A DNA stretch of 64,000 nucleotides from Metaruminococcus_A sp964607135 (GCA_964607135.1 CAZSIV010000007.1:18661-82660); one strand, 5' to 3'. Numbered from the stretch's first letter, positions 24,409-32,631 are shown. A program made the numbers and translations. The notes: generated by a model from the letters alone, not told the origin.

Positions 24409-24435
24409 TATAATATCTGCAAAGCAGATATTATA
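24409..24435. repeat. Palindrome carrying a TATAAT box on each strand
   Basis: TATAATATCTGC (24409-24420), AAA, GCAGATATTATA (24424-24435): a perfect 12-bp inverted repeat. TGG before TATAAT on the plus strand makes an extended -10 look, but the hexamer at -35 position (TGGCGA) is poor. It opens the repeat array; a partial copy follows at 24523-24545. Confidence 0.7.
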
Positions 24436-24569
24436 CATTTTATGGCCGGGACGATCCGCTCGCGGTGCTCGCTCCCGTCCTGATGGCCCATGATCCCATT
24501 TCGGCTTTGCCTTCATGGGATCATATCCGCAAAGCAGATATTATACTTCATTTTATGGCCGGGACGATC
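24419..24569 (+). repeat. Direct repeat pair flanking a 10-bp inverted repeat
   Basis: The sequence from GCAAAGCAGATATTATAC through TTTTATGGCCGGGACGATC occurs at 24419-24456 and again at 24529-24569, with a 3-base insertion. Between them ATGATCCCAT (24490-24499) pairs with ATGGGATCAT (24515-24524). No coding capacity is seen. Confidence 0.7.
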
Positions 24570-24570
24570 G

Positions 24571-25175
24571 CGGTCTGTGGCCAGACCGGCCAAACGCGGC
24601 CGGGTGTCCCCGGCTGGACAATCGCGGTCTGTGGCCAGACCGGCCAATCGCGATTCGTAAGTTGTGCTGAGTAACGGCGCTTCTTTCCCGCGAGGCGCCT
24701 TGTACCGATTCCGCTTTAGGCATCTCGCAGGATAACCACCCCCAAATCAGTAAAGCGTTGGGGTGCGAATCACCAGCGGCGGTTCGCCGCCCCGCGAGGC
24801 ACGCTTCGTTTTTATGCAATGTACCTCGCAGGACGAAAATCCAAAACCGGTAAAACGTTGGGGTGCGAATCACCAGCGGCGGTTCGCCGCCCCGCGCCCG
24901 TGCCCGGGCGGGGCAATCGCGATTCGCAGGCGGCACAAACCTGCAAGTCCGTAACCCGCGAGGTGCCTCGCAGGATAACCACCCCCAAATCAGTAAAGCC
25001 TTGGGGTGCGAATTGGCCTACAGGGGCACCCTGCCACGCAGGATAACCACCCCAAAACCGGTAAAATCTTGGGGTGCGAACTGCCAGCAGGGGCACCCTG
25101 CCTCGCAGGTCAATCAACTTTTTTACCGGTAAAACCTTGGTGTGCGAATTGGCCTACAGGGGCACCCTGCCACGG
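24571..25175 (+). repeat. Mosaic array of hairpin-bearing repeats, locus 1
   Basis: A non-coding array with five copies of a unit of about 70 bases, at about 24723-24792, 24824-24891, 24966-25033, 25034-25100 and 25101-25169. Each unit has CCTCGCAGG at the left, an ACC(C)GGTAAA segment, TTGGGGTGCGAA (TTGGTGTGCGAA in the fifth), and ends in a small hairpin. Hairpins are GCGGCGG/CCGCC in units 1-2 and CAGGG/CCCTG in units 3-5. Before the units lies a 33-base module (24595-24627) found identically at 59201-59233. Frames seen across it are short and repeat-driven. It separates the divergent rodA and fhs genes. Confidence 0.8.
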
Positions 25176-25220
25176 GCTGCGCCGCATACGGTCTAAAACA
25201 ATTTAACTGGAGGGATTTTT

Positions 25221-26888
25221 ATGCTGACCGACATCGAAATTGCCCAAAAAGCCAAAATGCTCCCCGCCGCCCGGATCGCCGCGGAACTCGGCATCGACAG
25301 CGAGCAGATTGAGCCCTATGGCAGGTACATCGCCAAGCTTTCCGACGAGCTTTACACTTCTTTGAAAGATAAGCAGGACGGAAAGCTCGTGCTGGTGACC
25401 GCCATCAACCCCACCCCTGCCGGGGAGGGGAAAACGACGACGACCGTCGGGCTCGGGCAGGCGATGAAAAAGATCGGGAAAAAGGCGGTGATCGCCCTGC
25501 GCGAACCGTCGCTCGGCCCGGTGTTCGGGATCAAGGGCGGCGCGGCCGGCGGCGGCTACGCCCAGGTTGTCCCGATGGAGGAAATCAACCTCCATTTCAC
25601 CGGCGACATGCACGCCATCACCGCCGCGAACAATCTCCTCTGCGCGGTGATCGATAACCATCTCCAGCAGGGCAACGAGCTGGGGATCGACCAGCGGCGG
25701 ATCCTCTTCAAGCGCTGCATGGACATGAACGACCGCGCGCTCCGCTTTGTCAACGTCGGGCTGGGCGGCAAGGTCAACGGCGTGCCGAGGGAGGACTCCT
25801 TCCTGATCACCGTCGCCAGCGAAATCATGGCCATCCTCTGCCTCGCCGAAAATATCGACGACCTCAAAGAAAGGCTTGGCAAAATTTTGGTCGCCTATAC
25901 CTATGATAACCGCCCGGTCTTTGCAAAAGACCTGGGCTGTGTCGGCGCAATGGCGCTCCTGCTGAAACACGCCATCAAACCAAACCTCGTTCAGACTCTC
26001 GAAAACACCCCCGCCATCATGCACGGTGGGCCGTTTGCGAACATCGCGCACGGCTGCAACTCCGTCCGCGCGACCAAGCTCGCCTTAAAGCTCGGGGATT
26101 ACGCCATCACCGAAGCGGGCTTCGGCTCCGACCTCGGCGCCGAAAAGTTCTTAGATATCAAATGCCGGTACGCCGGACTTGCGCCGAGCTGCATCGTCGT
26201 CGTCGCGACGGTGCGGGCGCTCAAATACAACGGCGGCATCGCCAAAGCCGACCTGGGTGCGGAAAACGCCGAGGCGGTGGAAAAGGGAATCGTCAACCTG
26301 GAGACCCATGTCAAAAACATGCAGCAGTACGGCGTCCCGGTCGTCGTCGCGATCAACCGCTTCGGAACCGACAGCGACGCGGAATTAAAGGTCATCAGCG
26401 GCTGCTGTGAGCGCCTCGGCTGTGACTTTGCCCTGTCCGATGTGTTTGCAAAAGGCGGGGACGGCGGCATCGAGCTCGCACAGAAGGTCGTAGAGGCCTG
26501 CGAGAAGCCCGGAGCCTTCAAGCTCCTCTACGATGGGAAAGCGCCGATCAAGGAAAAGGTCGAGGCCATCGCCCGGAAAATTTACCACGCAGACGGCGTC
26601 GTCTACACCGGCGCGGCGGAAAAAGCGATCCGGGACATTGCCGCGCTCGGCTTTGCCGAGCTGCCGGTCTGCGTTGCCAAAACCCAGTACTCCCTTTCGG
26701 ACGACCCGAAAAAGCTCGGCGCGCCGTCCGGGTTCGAGATCACCGTCCGGGATGTGCGGCTCAGTGCCGGAGCCGGCTTTATCGTTGTGCTGACCGGAGA
26801 GATCATGACGATGCCGGGGCTCCCCAAACAGCCCGCCGCCCTCGGGATGGACGTCGCTTCGGACGGAACCGTCACCGGGCTTTCCTGA
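25221..26888 (+). CDS. fhs: Formate--tetrahydrofolate ligase
   Basis: A 555-residue enzyme that makes 10-formyl-tetrahydrofolate from formate, ATP and tetrahydrofolate, feeding purine synthesis and one-carbon metabolism. The P-loop INPTPAGEGKTTTTVGLGQ is near residue 61. REPSLGPVFGIKGGAAGGGY, HFTGDMHAI and ITEAGFGSDLGAEKF are characteristic. GGAGG lies 9 bases before ATG. Directly upstream is the repeat array; no folate riboswitch could be recognised. It is followed after 15 bases by tsaE. Confidence 0.97.
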   Translation: MLTDIEIAQKAKMLPAARIAAELGIDSEQIEPYGRYIAKLSDELYTSLKDKQDGKLVLVTAINPTPAGEGKTTTTVGLGQAMKKIGKKAVIALREPSLGPVFGIKGGAAGGGYAQVVPMEEINLHFTGDMHAITAANNLLCAVIDNHLQQGNELGIDQRRILFKRCMDMNDRALRFVNVGLGGKVNGVPREDSFLITVASEIMAILCLAENIDDLKERLGKILVAYTYDNRPVFAKDLGCVGAMALLLKHAIKPNLVQTLENTPAIMHGGPFANIAHGCNSVRATKLALKLGDYAITEAGFGSDLGAEKFLDIKCRYAGLAPSCIVVVATVRALKYNGGIAKADLGAENAEAVEKGIVNLETHVKNMQQYGVPVVVAINRFGTDSDAELKVISGCCERLGCDFALSDVFAKGGDGGIELAQKVVEACEKPGAFKLLYDGKAPIKEKVEAIARKIYHADGVVYTGAAEKAIRDIAALGFAELPVCVAKTQYSLSDDPKKLGAPSGFEITVRDVRLSAGAGFIVVLTGEIMTMPGLPKQPAALGMDVASDGTVTGLS

Positions 26889-26903
26889 CCGGTGGAGCGC
26901 ATC

Positions 26904-27341
26904 ATGGTGTATGAAACTCATTCCCCAGCCGAGACCGAAGCGCTCGCCGCTTCACTGGGAGCGGCTCTCTCCCCCGGCGCGGTCGTCGCCTTTTTCGGCG
27001 GGCTCGGGGCCGGGAAAACCGCGTTTATCCGCGGGCTCGCGAAAGGGCTGAACGCCGCAGGAGAGGTCTCCAGCCCAACCTTTGCCCTGGTCCACGAATA
27101 CCGGGGAGAGACGCCGCTGATCCACTTTGACATGTACCGCGTCTCCTCGCTGGACGACCTGTATACGACCGGATATTTCGATTATCTGGACGGCGGAAAC
27201 ATCCTGGCGATCGAGTGGAGCGAAAAGATCACAGACGCCCTGCCGGAGGACGCGATCCGTATTTTTATTGAAACGACCGGCGAAACCAGCCGCCGGATTA
27301 CCATCGAAGGAGGGCCGGATTTTGAAGATCCTCGCCATTGA
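26904..27341 (+). CDS. tsaE: tRNA threonylcarbamoyladenosine biosynthesis ATPase TsaE
   Basis: A 145-residue P-loop protein that supports t6A37 formation on ANN-decoding tRNAs with TsaB and TsaD. The Walker A motif GGLGAGKTAFIRGLAKGL is near residue 36. SPTFALVHEY, HFDMYR and IEWSEKI are family motifs. ATG 26904 with GGAG 6 bases before it is preferred to the GTG 12 bases upstream. The end overlaps tsaB by 20 bases. Confidence 0.95.
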   Translation: MVYETHSPAETEALAASLGAALSPGAVVAFFGGLGAGKTAFIRGLAKGLNAAGEVSSPTFALVHEYRGETPLIHFDMYRVSSLDDLYTTGYFDYLDGGNILAIEWSEKITDALPEDAIRIFIETTGETSRRITIEGGPDFEDPRH

Positions 27342-28023
27342 CACTTCGGCCCAGGTCGCAAGCGTCTGCGTTCTGAACGAAACAGGGATTCTCTCTGAAT
27401 TCAACGTCAACGTCAAGCTCACCCATTCCCAAACGCTGATGCCGATGTGCGAAGCCGCGCTGGACTGCGCAAAGATACCCCTGGAGCAGATCGACGCTTT
27501 TGCCGTTTCGGCGGGCCCCGGTTCCTTCACCGGCGTGCGGATCGGCGTATCCGCGGTCAAAGGGCTCGCTGCGGCCTCCGGGAAGCCCTGTATTCCGGTT
27601 TCCACCCTGGAAGGGCTCGCATACAATCTCCAGCCTCAAAGCGGGATTCTGTGCGCGGCGATGGACGCGAGATGCGCCCAGGTTTACAACGCCCTCTTTC
27701 GCTGGGAGGATGGGTCGCTCCGGCGTCTCTGCGAAGACCGCGCAGTTTCCATCGAGGCGCTCGGGAAGGAGCTGGAACAATTTGGTGAAAATATTTTTCT
27801 GGTTGGAGACGGCGCTGATTTGTGCTATAATAAGTTAAAGGAAGCGCTTCCGTCTCTCAAATGCGTTCCCCCTCACCTGAGGTTCCAGCGTGCTGCAAGT
27901 GTCGGCCTGGCGGCGCTCGAGTGCGCTAAGGCCGGAAAAACCCGCACGGCTGCTGAACTCATGCCGGTTTACCTCCGGCTCCCTCAGGCTGAACGGGAAC
28001 TGCTCAAAAAACAGCAGAAGTGA
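27322..28023 (+). CDS. tsaB: tRNA threonylcarbamoyladenosine biosynthesis protein TsaB
   Basis: A 233-residue protein of the ASKHA fold that partners TsaD in t6A synthesis. It starts with TTG: MKILAIDTSAQVASVCVL, with GGAGGG at good spacing inside tsaE. AVSAGPGSFTGVRIGVSAVKG near residue 67, STLEGLA and AMDARCAQVYNALF are family features. tsaD is not adjacent in this window. Start and overlap show translational coupling with tsaE. Confidence 0.93.
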   Translation: MKILAIDTSAQVASVCVLNETGILSEFNVNVKLTHSQTLMPMCEAALDCAKIPLEQIDAFAVSAGPGSFTGVRIGVSAVKGLAAASGKPCIPVSTLEGLAYNLQPQSGILCAAMDARCAQVYNALFRWEDGSLRRLCEDRAVSIEALGKELEQFGENIFLVGDGADLCYNKLKEALPSLKCVPPHLRFQRAASVGLAALECAKAGKTRTAAELMPVYLRLPQAERELLKKQQK

Positions 28024-28108
28024 TTTCCTATAAAGGCGCCTTCAAAATTTAAGCCGACCCGAAGGCAGCCTCATTTGATTGACCGCATCGGCGGCGGTGG
28101 AGTGCGAA

Positions 28109-28570
28109 ATGATGATTGCGATTGGAAGCGACCATGGCGGATATGAACTCAAGGAACAGATCAAGGCTTTTCTGGATGAAAAAGACCTTGCTTATAAGGA
28201 TTTCGGCACCTACTCGCCCGAATCCTGCGACTATGCCGACATCGCGGAGGTTGTCTGCGACGCGGTGGTGAGCGGTGAATGCGAAAAAGCGCTCCTGTTC
28301 TGCGGAACGGGGATCGGCATATCGATGGCGGCGAACAAAATAAACGGGATCCGCGCGGCAGCTTGCTGCGACTACTTTTCCGCGAAGTACACCCGCCTGC
28401 ACAACGATGCGAACGTCCTCTGCCTCGGCGGCAGGGTGGTGGGTGTCGGAGAGGCCTGCGAGCTGATCGACGTCTTCCTCAGCACCGAGTTCGAGGGTGG
28501 GCGCCACGCTGTTCGAATTGGAAAAATTGCCGCGCTGGAAGAACGCGAGCGCGGCTCAAAGGACGAATGA
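28109..28570 (+). CDS. rpiB: Ribose-5-phosphate isomerase B
   Basis: A 153-residue RpiB/LacA-LacB family isomerase that interconverts ribose 5-phosphate and ribulose 5-phosphate. IAIGSDHGGYELKE at the start, the catalytic Cys in LLFCGTGIGISMAANK (near residue 68), HNDANVLCLGGRVVG and the C-terminal FEGGRHAVRI are diagnostic. ATG 28109 follows GGAG; ATG 28112 is also possible. Ribose 5-phosphate feeds PRPP, which the next gene product uses. Confidence 0.93.
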   Translation: MMIAIGSDHGGYELKEQIKAFLDEKDLAYKDFGTYSPESCDYADIAEVVCDAVVSGECEKALLFCGTGIGISMAANKINGIRAAACCDYFSAKYTRLHNDANVLCLGGRVVGVGEACELIDVFLSTEFEGGRHAVRIGKIAALEERERGSKDE

Positions 28571-28583
28571 AAGGAGCACAGAC

Positions 28584-29216
28584 ATGACCCCGATTATTAT
28601 GCACCACCCCTTGATCCAGCACAAAATCTCTCTTCTCCGCGACAAAAATACCGGGACGAAGGAATTCCGCGAGCTGGTTTCAGAAATTGCAATGCTGATG
28701 TGTTATGAAGCCACCCGCGACCTCCCGCTCAAGGAGATCGAGATCGAAACTCCGGTTGCGGTTGCGAAAACCAAGGTGATTTCCGGCAGCAAGATCGCAA
28801 TCGTCCCGATCCTCCGGGCCGGGCTCGGCATGGTCGACGGGATGCTCAACCTGATTCCGGCCGCAAAGGTGGGGCATATCGGCCTTTACCGCACCGAGGA
28901 GGACGGCAAGGTCGACGTCGTCGAATATTACTGCAAGCTCCCGGAGGACATCGAGCACCGTGATACGATCGTCCTCGACCCGATGCTCGCCACCGGCGTG
29001 TCGGCTGTAGACGCTTTGACACAGCTGAAAAACCGGGGGGCAAAGAATTTAAAGTTCATGTGCATCATCGCCGCTCCGGAAGGCTTGGAAGCACTGGAAA
29101 AAGCACATCCAGACGTGCAGATCTACTGCGGGACGCTGGACCAGCGCCTCAATGAAAACTACTACATCGTCCCCGGATTGGGAGACGCCGGCGACCGGAT
29201 TTTCGGCACGAAATAG
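28584..29216 (+). CDS. upp: Uracil phosphoribosyltransferase
   Basis: A 210-residue salvage enzyme joining uracil and PRPP to give UMP. HHPLIQHKISLLRDKNTGTK at the start, PILRAGLGMVDG, the PRPP loop VLDPMLATGVSAVDAL (near residue 130) and the C-terminal GLGDAGDRIFGTK are typical. AAGGAG precedes ATG 28584; the longer frame upstream overlaps rpiB. A terminator follows at 29234. Confidence 0.97.
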   Translation: MTPIIMHHPLIQHKISLLRDKNTGTKEFRELVSEIAMLMCYEATRDLPLKEIEIETPVAVAKTKVISGSKIAIVPILRAGLGMVDGMLNLIPAAKVGHIGLYRTEEDGKVDVVEYYCKLPEDIEHRDTIVLDPMLATGVSAVDALTQLKNRGAKNLKFMCIIAAPEGLEALEKAHPDVQIYCGTLDQRLNENYYIVPGLGDAGDRIFGTK

Positions 29217-29233
29217 CAAAAGCAAAGCTGGAG

Positions 29234-29267
29234 CCGCGGCGCGGAAAATCATTCGCGCCGCGGTTTT
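29234..29267 (+). terminator. Terminator after upp
   Basis: A 10-bp GC-rich stem, CCGCGGCGCG (29234-29243) and CGCGCCGCGG (29254-29263), followed by TTTT. Confidence 0.8.
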
Positions 29268-29517
29268 ACTGTTTCCCCCTGCCACATAAAATACGGATAT
29301 ATGATTTGCCAAAACATTCTATACTTATCGTATAAACCAAAAGATAAATACGTTTTTCTCGTTCCGAAGATGAGTTCAGCGTGTCCGCCTGCCGTCCGAT
29401 TTTCCGCACCGTTTGCGGTTCATAAAAATATAAATTTTTTATGAATCCCCTTGCTTCATCCCGCTTTTTATTGTTTAATAATCTAGATGATCCCCAGCCA
29501 AAGGAGAGGACGGCAGA

Positions 29518-30015
29518 ATGAAAGAACTAAACCTGGTTTTGGTGGAACCGCAGATCCCCCAAAATACCGGCAATATTGCGAGAACCTGCGCCGCGACCGG
29601 CGCCTCTCTCCATTTGGTCCGGCCGCTGGGTTTCGAAATCGACGATAAAAAGCTCAAGCGCGCCGGGCTCGATTACTGGCATCTTCTCGACATCCATTAT
29701 TACGATGGGCTGGAGGACTTCTTTTCCCGAAACCCGGAGGCGGCATGCTACTTTTTTACGACCAAAGGGCGGCAGGTCTACTCGGATATCGTCTATCCCA
29801 ACCAGGTTTATCTGGTTTTCGGCCGGGAGGACGCCGGGCTGGACGAGGGACTGCTCCACAGCCATCCCGAACGCTGCCTCCGGCTGCCGATGATCTCCGA
29901 GGCGCGGAGCCTGAACCTCTCCAATTCCGCCGCGGTCGCCGCTTATGAGGTGCTGCGCCAATGGGGGTTTCCCACCTTGAAAACCGCCGGGAACCTGATA
30001 AAGTATGACTGGTAA
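29518..30015 (+). CDS. trmL: tRNA (cytidine(34)-2'-O)-methyltransferase TrmL
   Basis: A 165-residue SPOUT methyltransferase of the wobble ribose of certain leucine tRNAs. LVLVEPQIPQNTGNIARTCA near the start, LVRPLGFE, YLVFGREDAGLDEGLL and the knotted C-terminal LRLPMISEARSLNLSNSAAV are the family motifs. Size is normal for TrmL (shorter than TrmH). AAGGAGAGG lies before ATG. The gene stands apart from its neighbours, 251 bases after the upp terminator region. Confidence 0.93.
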   Translation: MKELNLVLVEPQIPQNTGNIARTCAATGASLHLVRPLGFEIDDKKLKRAGLDYWHLLDIHYYDGLEDFFSRNPEAACYFFTTKGRQVYSDIVYPNQVYLVFGREDAGLDEGLLHSHPERCLRLPMISEARSLNLSNSAAVAAYEVLRQWGFPTLKTAGNLIKYDW

Positions 30016-30069
30016 GCCTTCCGGAGCGGAAGGCCGTTATAACATCAAATAGAAAGGGGCGAACCCAGT

Positions 30070-30138
30070 ATGCAGAGGCTTTTCCGGCCTTTTTCGGCAG
30101 TTGGTTCGCATGGTGACAAGTATGAGCGAAAAAATTAA
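30070..30138 (+). CDS. Possible 22-residue leader peptide overlapping degV
   Basis: ATG 30070 follows an AGAAAGGGG site, stronger than any site before the degV start. The frame encodes MQRLFRPFSAVGSHGDKYER plus KN and stops at 30138, past the degV ATG at 30122. Translation of this frame could bring ribosomes to the degV start. It may equally be accidental; there is no homology evidence. Confidence 0.3.
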   Translation: MQRLFRPFSAVGSHGDKYERKN

Positions 30139-31000
30139 ATTGCTGACCGATTCCTGCTGTGATATCCCGCCCGAGATTGCCCGGAAATATGAAATCGATA
30201 TCCTTTCCTTCCCGATCACAGTGGACGGGAAAGAGTACCGCGAGCGGATTGATTTCGACGCCGAAGAATTTTATGGTATGCTGTCCAAGGCGGCTAAAAT
30301 TCCCACCCACGCGCAGCTGATCCCGATCGAATTTGAGGATGTTTACGAAAAAGCGTATCAGGACGGGTATACCGACCTGATCTTTGTTTCGATCAATTCC
30401 AAGGGTTCGAGCACCTACGCCAACTCCAAAATCGCCGCGAACAGCTTTTACGACAACCACCCCGAGGCAAAGGAAACCTTCCACTTCCACCTGATCGACT
30501 CCGGCTGCTACACCATGGGTTACGGGATGGCCGTCGTCGAGGCAGCCAAAAAGATCCGCCGGGGACTTTCGGTCAAGGAAGTTGTCTCCAGCATCGAGGA
30601 TTGGGTCAAGCATGTCCGCATCCTTTTTGTCCCTCTCACCCTGGATTTTGCCAAAAAATCCGGCCGGATTTCCGCAGCGGCCGGATTTGTAGGCGAGCTG
30701 CTGGGGCTCAAGCCGATTATCACCTTCGAGGACGGCGATTCGGTGATTTTAGAAAAGGTGCGGGGGGAAAAAGCCGTCGTCCCGCGGCTGATTAAGATGG
30801 TGCAGGAAAGCGTCATCCCCGAAACGCCTTACAGCATTGTACACGGCGGGCAGCCGCAGCTGACAGGGGAATTGACAGCGGAAATGGAAAAGCATTTCGG
30901 AAAAGCCGAGTACGTCTACCCGCTGGGGCCGGTCGTCGCCATCAATGCCGGGCCGAACGTGGTCGGCGTCATCTATAAATCGCACGAGCACGACAATTAA
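30122..31000 (+). CDS. DegV family fatty acid-binding protein
   Basis: A 292-residue two-domain protein. LLTDSCCDIPPEIARKY at the start, ISFPITVDGKEYRE-like and SQLIP-like (THAQLIPIEFEDVY) segments, SSTYANSKIAA, the IDSGCYTMGYG motif, and the C-terminal domain with AAGFVGELLGLKPIIT and PLGPVVAINAGPNVVGV are family hallmarks. DegV/FakB proteins bind fatty acids and present them to the kinase FakA for use in phospholipid synthesis; no fakA is adjacent. ATG 30122 gives the common N-terminus. Confidence 0.9.
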   Translation: MSEKIKLLTDSCCDIPPEIARKYEIDILSFPITVDGKEYRERIDFDAEEFYGMLSKAAKIPTHAQLIPIEFEDVYEKAYQDGYTDLIFVSINSKGSSTYANSKIAANSFYDNHPEAKETFHFHLIDSGCYTMGYGMAVVEAAKKIRRGLSVKEVVSSIEDWVKHVRILFVPLTLDFAKKSGRISAAAGFVGELLGLKPIITFEDGDSVILEKVRGEKAVVPRLIKMVQESVIPETPYSIVHGGQPQLTGELTAEMEKHFGKAEYVYPLGPVVAINAGPNVVGVIYKSHEHDN

Positions 31001-31047
31001 AAAACGCCGCAGTTCCGAGCAACTGTTCTCCTTTTCCATGCACGGTC

Positions 31048-31076
31048 AAAAGCCGGGATTACAGATCCCGGCTTTT
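31048..31076 (+). terminator. Terminator after degV
   Basis: A 12-bp stem, AAAAGCCGGGAT and ATCCCGGCTTTT, with a 5-base loop. Confidence 0.85.
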
Positions 31077-31260
31077 ATTCGTTTTTATTTTCACATGATT
31101 GCCTCTTTTGCGCCGCCCGGCAAAAAATCGGCTTTTTTAGAAAAAGCCCCTCTTTTTCATATGAATCGCCATGCGATGCAGAATTCACATAAAAAGATAG
31201 GAAACAGCCGCCTTTTGTGCCTGGTATCGTTCCTTTTTTTGTATTTTTCACGTTAAATAC

Positions 31261-31289
31261 TTGAAAAAAAAGCCAAAATAAGGTATGAT
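31261..31289 (+). promoter_or_regulatory. Sigma-A promoter of the pgk operon
   Basis: TTGAAA (31261-31266) and TATGAT (31284-31289) with a 17-base spacer. The predicted start is near 31296, about 55 bases before the pgk ATG. Confidence 0.85.
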
Positions 31290-31299
31290 TAATTTGATT

Positions 31300-31322
31300 G
31301 TTAAGCCCCTCACAAACTTAAC
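31300..31322 (+). promoter_or_regulatory. Inverted repeat at the start of the pgk transcript
   Basis: GTTAAG (31300-31305) and CTTAAC (31317-31322) are separated by 11 bases and sit just after the predicted start site. This is a plausible operator or a 5' mRNA hairpin; no regulator is known. Confidence 0.4.
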
Positions 31323-31350
31323 AAAACAACAAGATGAAAGGATGTATTGC

Positions 31351-32544
31351 ATGAGTTCGTTAAACAAAAAGTCGATTGAGGATATCGACGTATCGAACAA
31401 ACGCGTATTGGCCCGCTGCGATTTCAACGTCCCGCTCAAAGACGGCGTCATCACGAACGACAAACGGATCGTCGCCGCTCTGCCTACGATCAAATATCTG
31501 ATTGAGCACGGCGCTAAGCTGATCCTCTGTTCCCATCTCGGCAGACCGAAAGAGGGCTGGGAGCCTGAATTTTCGCTCGCCCCCGTTGCCAAACGGCTTT
31601 CTGAGCTCCTCGGCAAAGAGGTTGTCATGGCCAAGGACGTAATCGGCGAAGATGCGAAAGCTAAAGCTTCCGCTTTGAAGGCCGGCGATGTCATGCTGCT
31701 CGAAAACGTCCGTTACCATAAAGAGGAAAAGAAAAATGACCCGGCTTTCGCAAAAGAGCTCGCTTCCCTGGCTGAAATCTATGTCAACGACGCGTTTGGC
31801 GCAGCGCACAGAGCGCACGCCTCCACCGCCGGCGTTGCGGATTACCTCCCCGCGGTCTGCGGCTACCTGATGCAGAAGGAGATCGATTTCATCGGCGGCA
31901 CCATCGAAAATCCAAAGCGTCCGTTTGTCGCAATCCTCGGCGGCGCGAAGGTCTCTGACAAAATCGGCGTCATCGAGAACCTGCTCGACAAGGTCGACAC
32001 CCTGATCATCGGGGGCGGCATGGCTTATACCTTTATGCGTGCAATGGGCTACACCACCGGCTCCTCGATCTGTGAAGAGGATAAGCTGGACCTCGCCCGC
32101 GACCTGATGGACAAGGCGCGCGCCAAGAAGGTGAATTTCCTGATCCCGGTCGACAACATCGTCGCCCGCGAATACAAAGAGGATTCCGTCTTTATGCGGA
32201 TCTATTCCGATTCGATTCCGGACGGCTGGATGGGCCTCGATATCGGGCCGACCACCCAGGAGCTCTTTGCCAAAACCATCAAGGGCGCCGGAACCGTCAT
32301 CTGGAATGGGCCGATGGGCGTCTCCGAGTGGGAGAATTTCGCATCCGGCACCCGTTCCGTCGCGCAGGCAATTGCGGATGAAGAGGGCGCTGTTTCGGTT
32401 ATCGGCGGCGGCGACTCGGTTGCAGCTGTCACCAAGCTCGGCTTTGCCGACAAGATGAGCCACATCTCCACCGGCGGCGGCGCTTCCCTGGAATTCATGG
32501 AAGGCAAGAAGCTGCCGGGCATTGAGTGCCTCATGGACAAATAA
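31351..32544 (+). CDS. pgk: Phosphoglycerate kinase
   Basis: A 397-residue glycolytic kinase transferring phosphate from 1,3-bisphosphoglycerate to ADP. RVLARCDFNVPLKDG near residue 20, LILCSHLGRPKEG, LLENVRYHKEEKKNDP, AILGGAKVSDKIGVIENLL and the C-terminal IGGGDSVAA and STGGGASLEFMEGKKLPG are family motifs. ATG 31351 gives the usual N-terminus, with AAAGGATG upstream. It opens a pgk-tpiA-gpmI cluster; gap and eno are not adjacent. Confidence 0.97.
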   Translation: MSSLNKKSIEDIDVSNKRVLARCDFNVPLKDGVITNDKRIVAALPTIKYLIEHGAKLILCSHLGRPKEGWEPEFSLAPVAKRLSELLGKEVVMAKDVIGEDAKAKASALKAGDVMLLENVRYHKEEKKNDPAFAKELASLAEIYVNDAFGAAHRAHASTAGVADYLPAVCGYLMQKEIDFIGGTIENPKRPFVAILGGAKVSDKIGVIENLLDKVDTLIIGGGMAYTFMRAMGYTTGSSICEEDKLDLARDLMDKARAKKVNFLIPVDNIVAREYKEDSVFMRIYSDSIPDGWMGLDIGPTTQELFAKTIKGAGTVIWNGPMGVSEWENFASGTRSVAQAIADEEGAVSVIGGGDSVAAVTKLGFADKMSHISTGGGASLEFMEGKKLPGIECLMDK

Positions 32545-32556
32545 GCGAAACCCCCG

Positions 32557-32588
32557 AAAAGCTGCCGCCCGGCCGGGCGGCGGCTTTT
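32557..32588 (+). terminator. Hairpin between pgk and tpiA, possible partial terminator
   Basis: AAAAGCTGCCGCCCGG pairs with CCGGGCGGCGGCTTTT (one T-G pair) around a short turn. Only four T follow. It may reduce read-through or stabilise the pgk mRNA, letting pgk be expressed more than tpiA and gpmI. Confidence 0.6.
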
Positions 32589-32631
32589 AAAAATAAGCCC
32601 AGCCATAAATCATATGAAGGAGTCGACTGTT

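Noticed and set aside
24553..25132. Several short open frames on both strands in the repeat array
   Set aside because: They repeat peptide fragments in step with the DNA repeats, shift frame between copies and lack ribosome sites. They are products of the repeats, not genes.
24723..25169. CRISPR array
   Set aside because: Units differ in length, are degenerate, and the parts between constant segments are palindromic and shared by neighbours rather than unique spacers; no cas genes are present.
25101..25220. Folate (THF) riboswitch before fhs
   Set aside because: The leader is filled by the last repeat unit and a short spacer; none of the conserved riboswitch core could be found.
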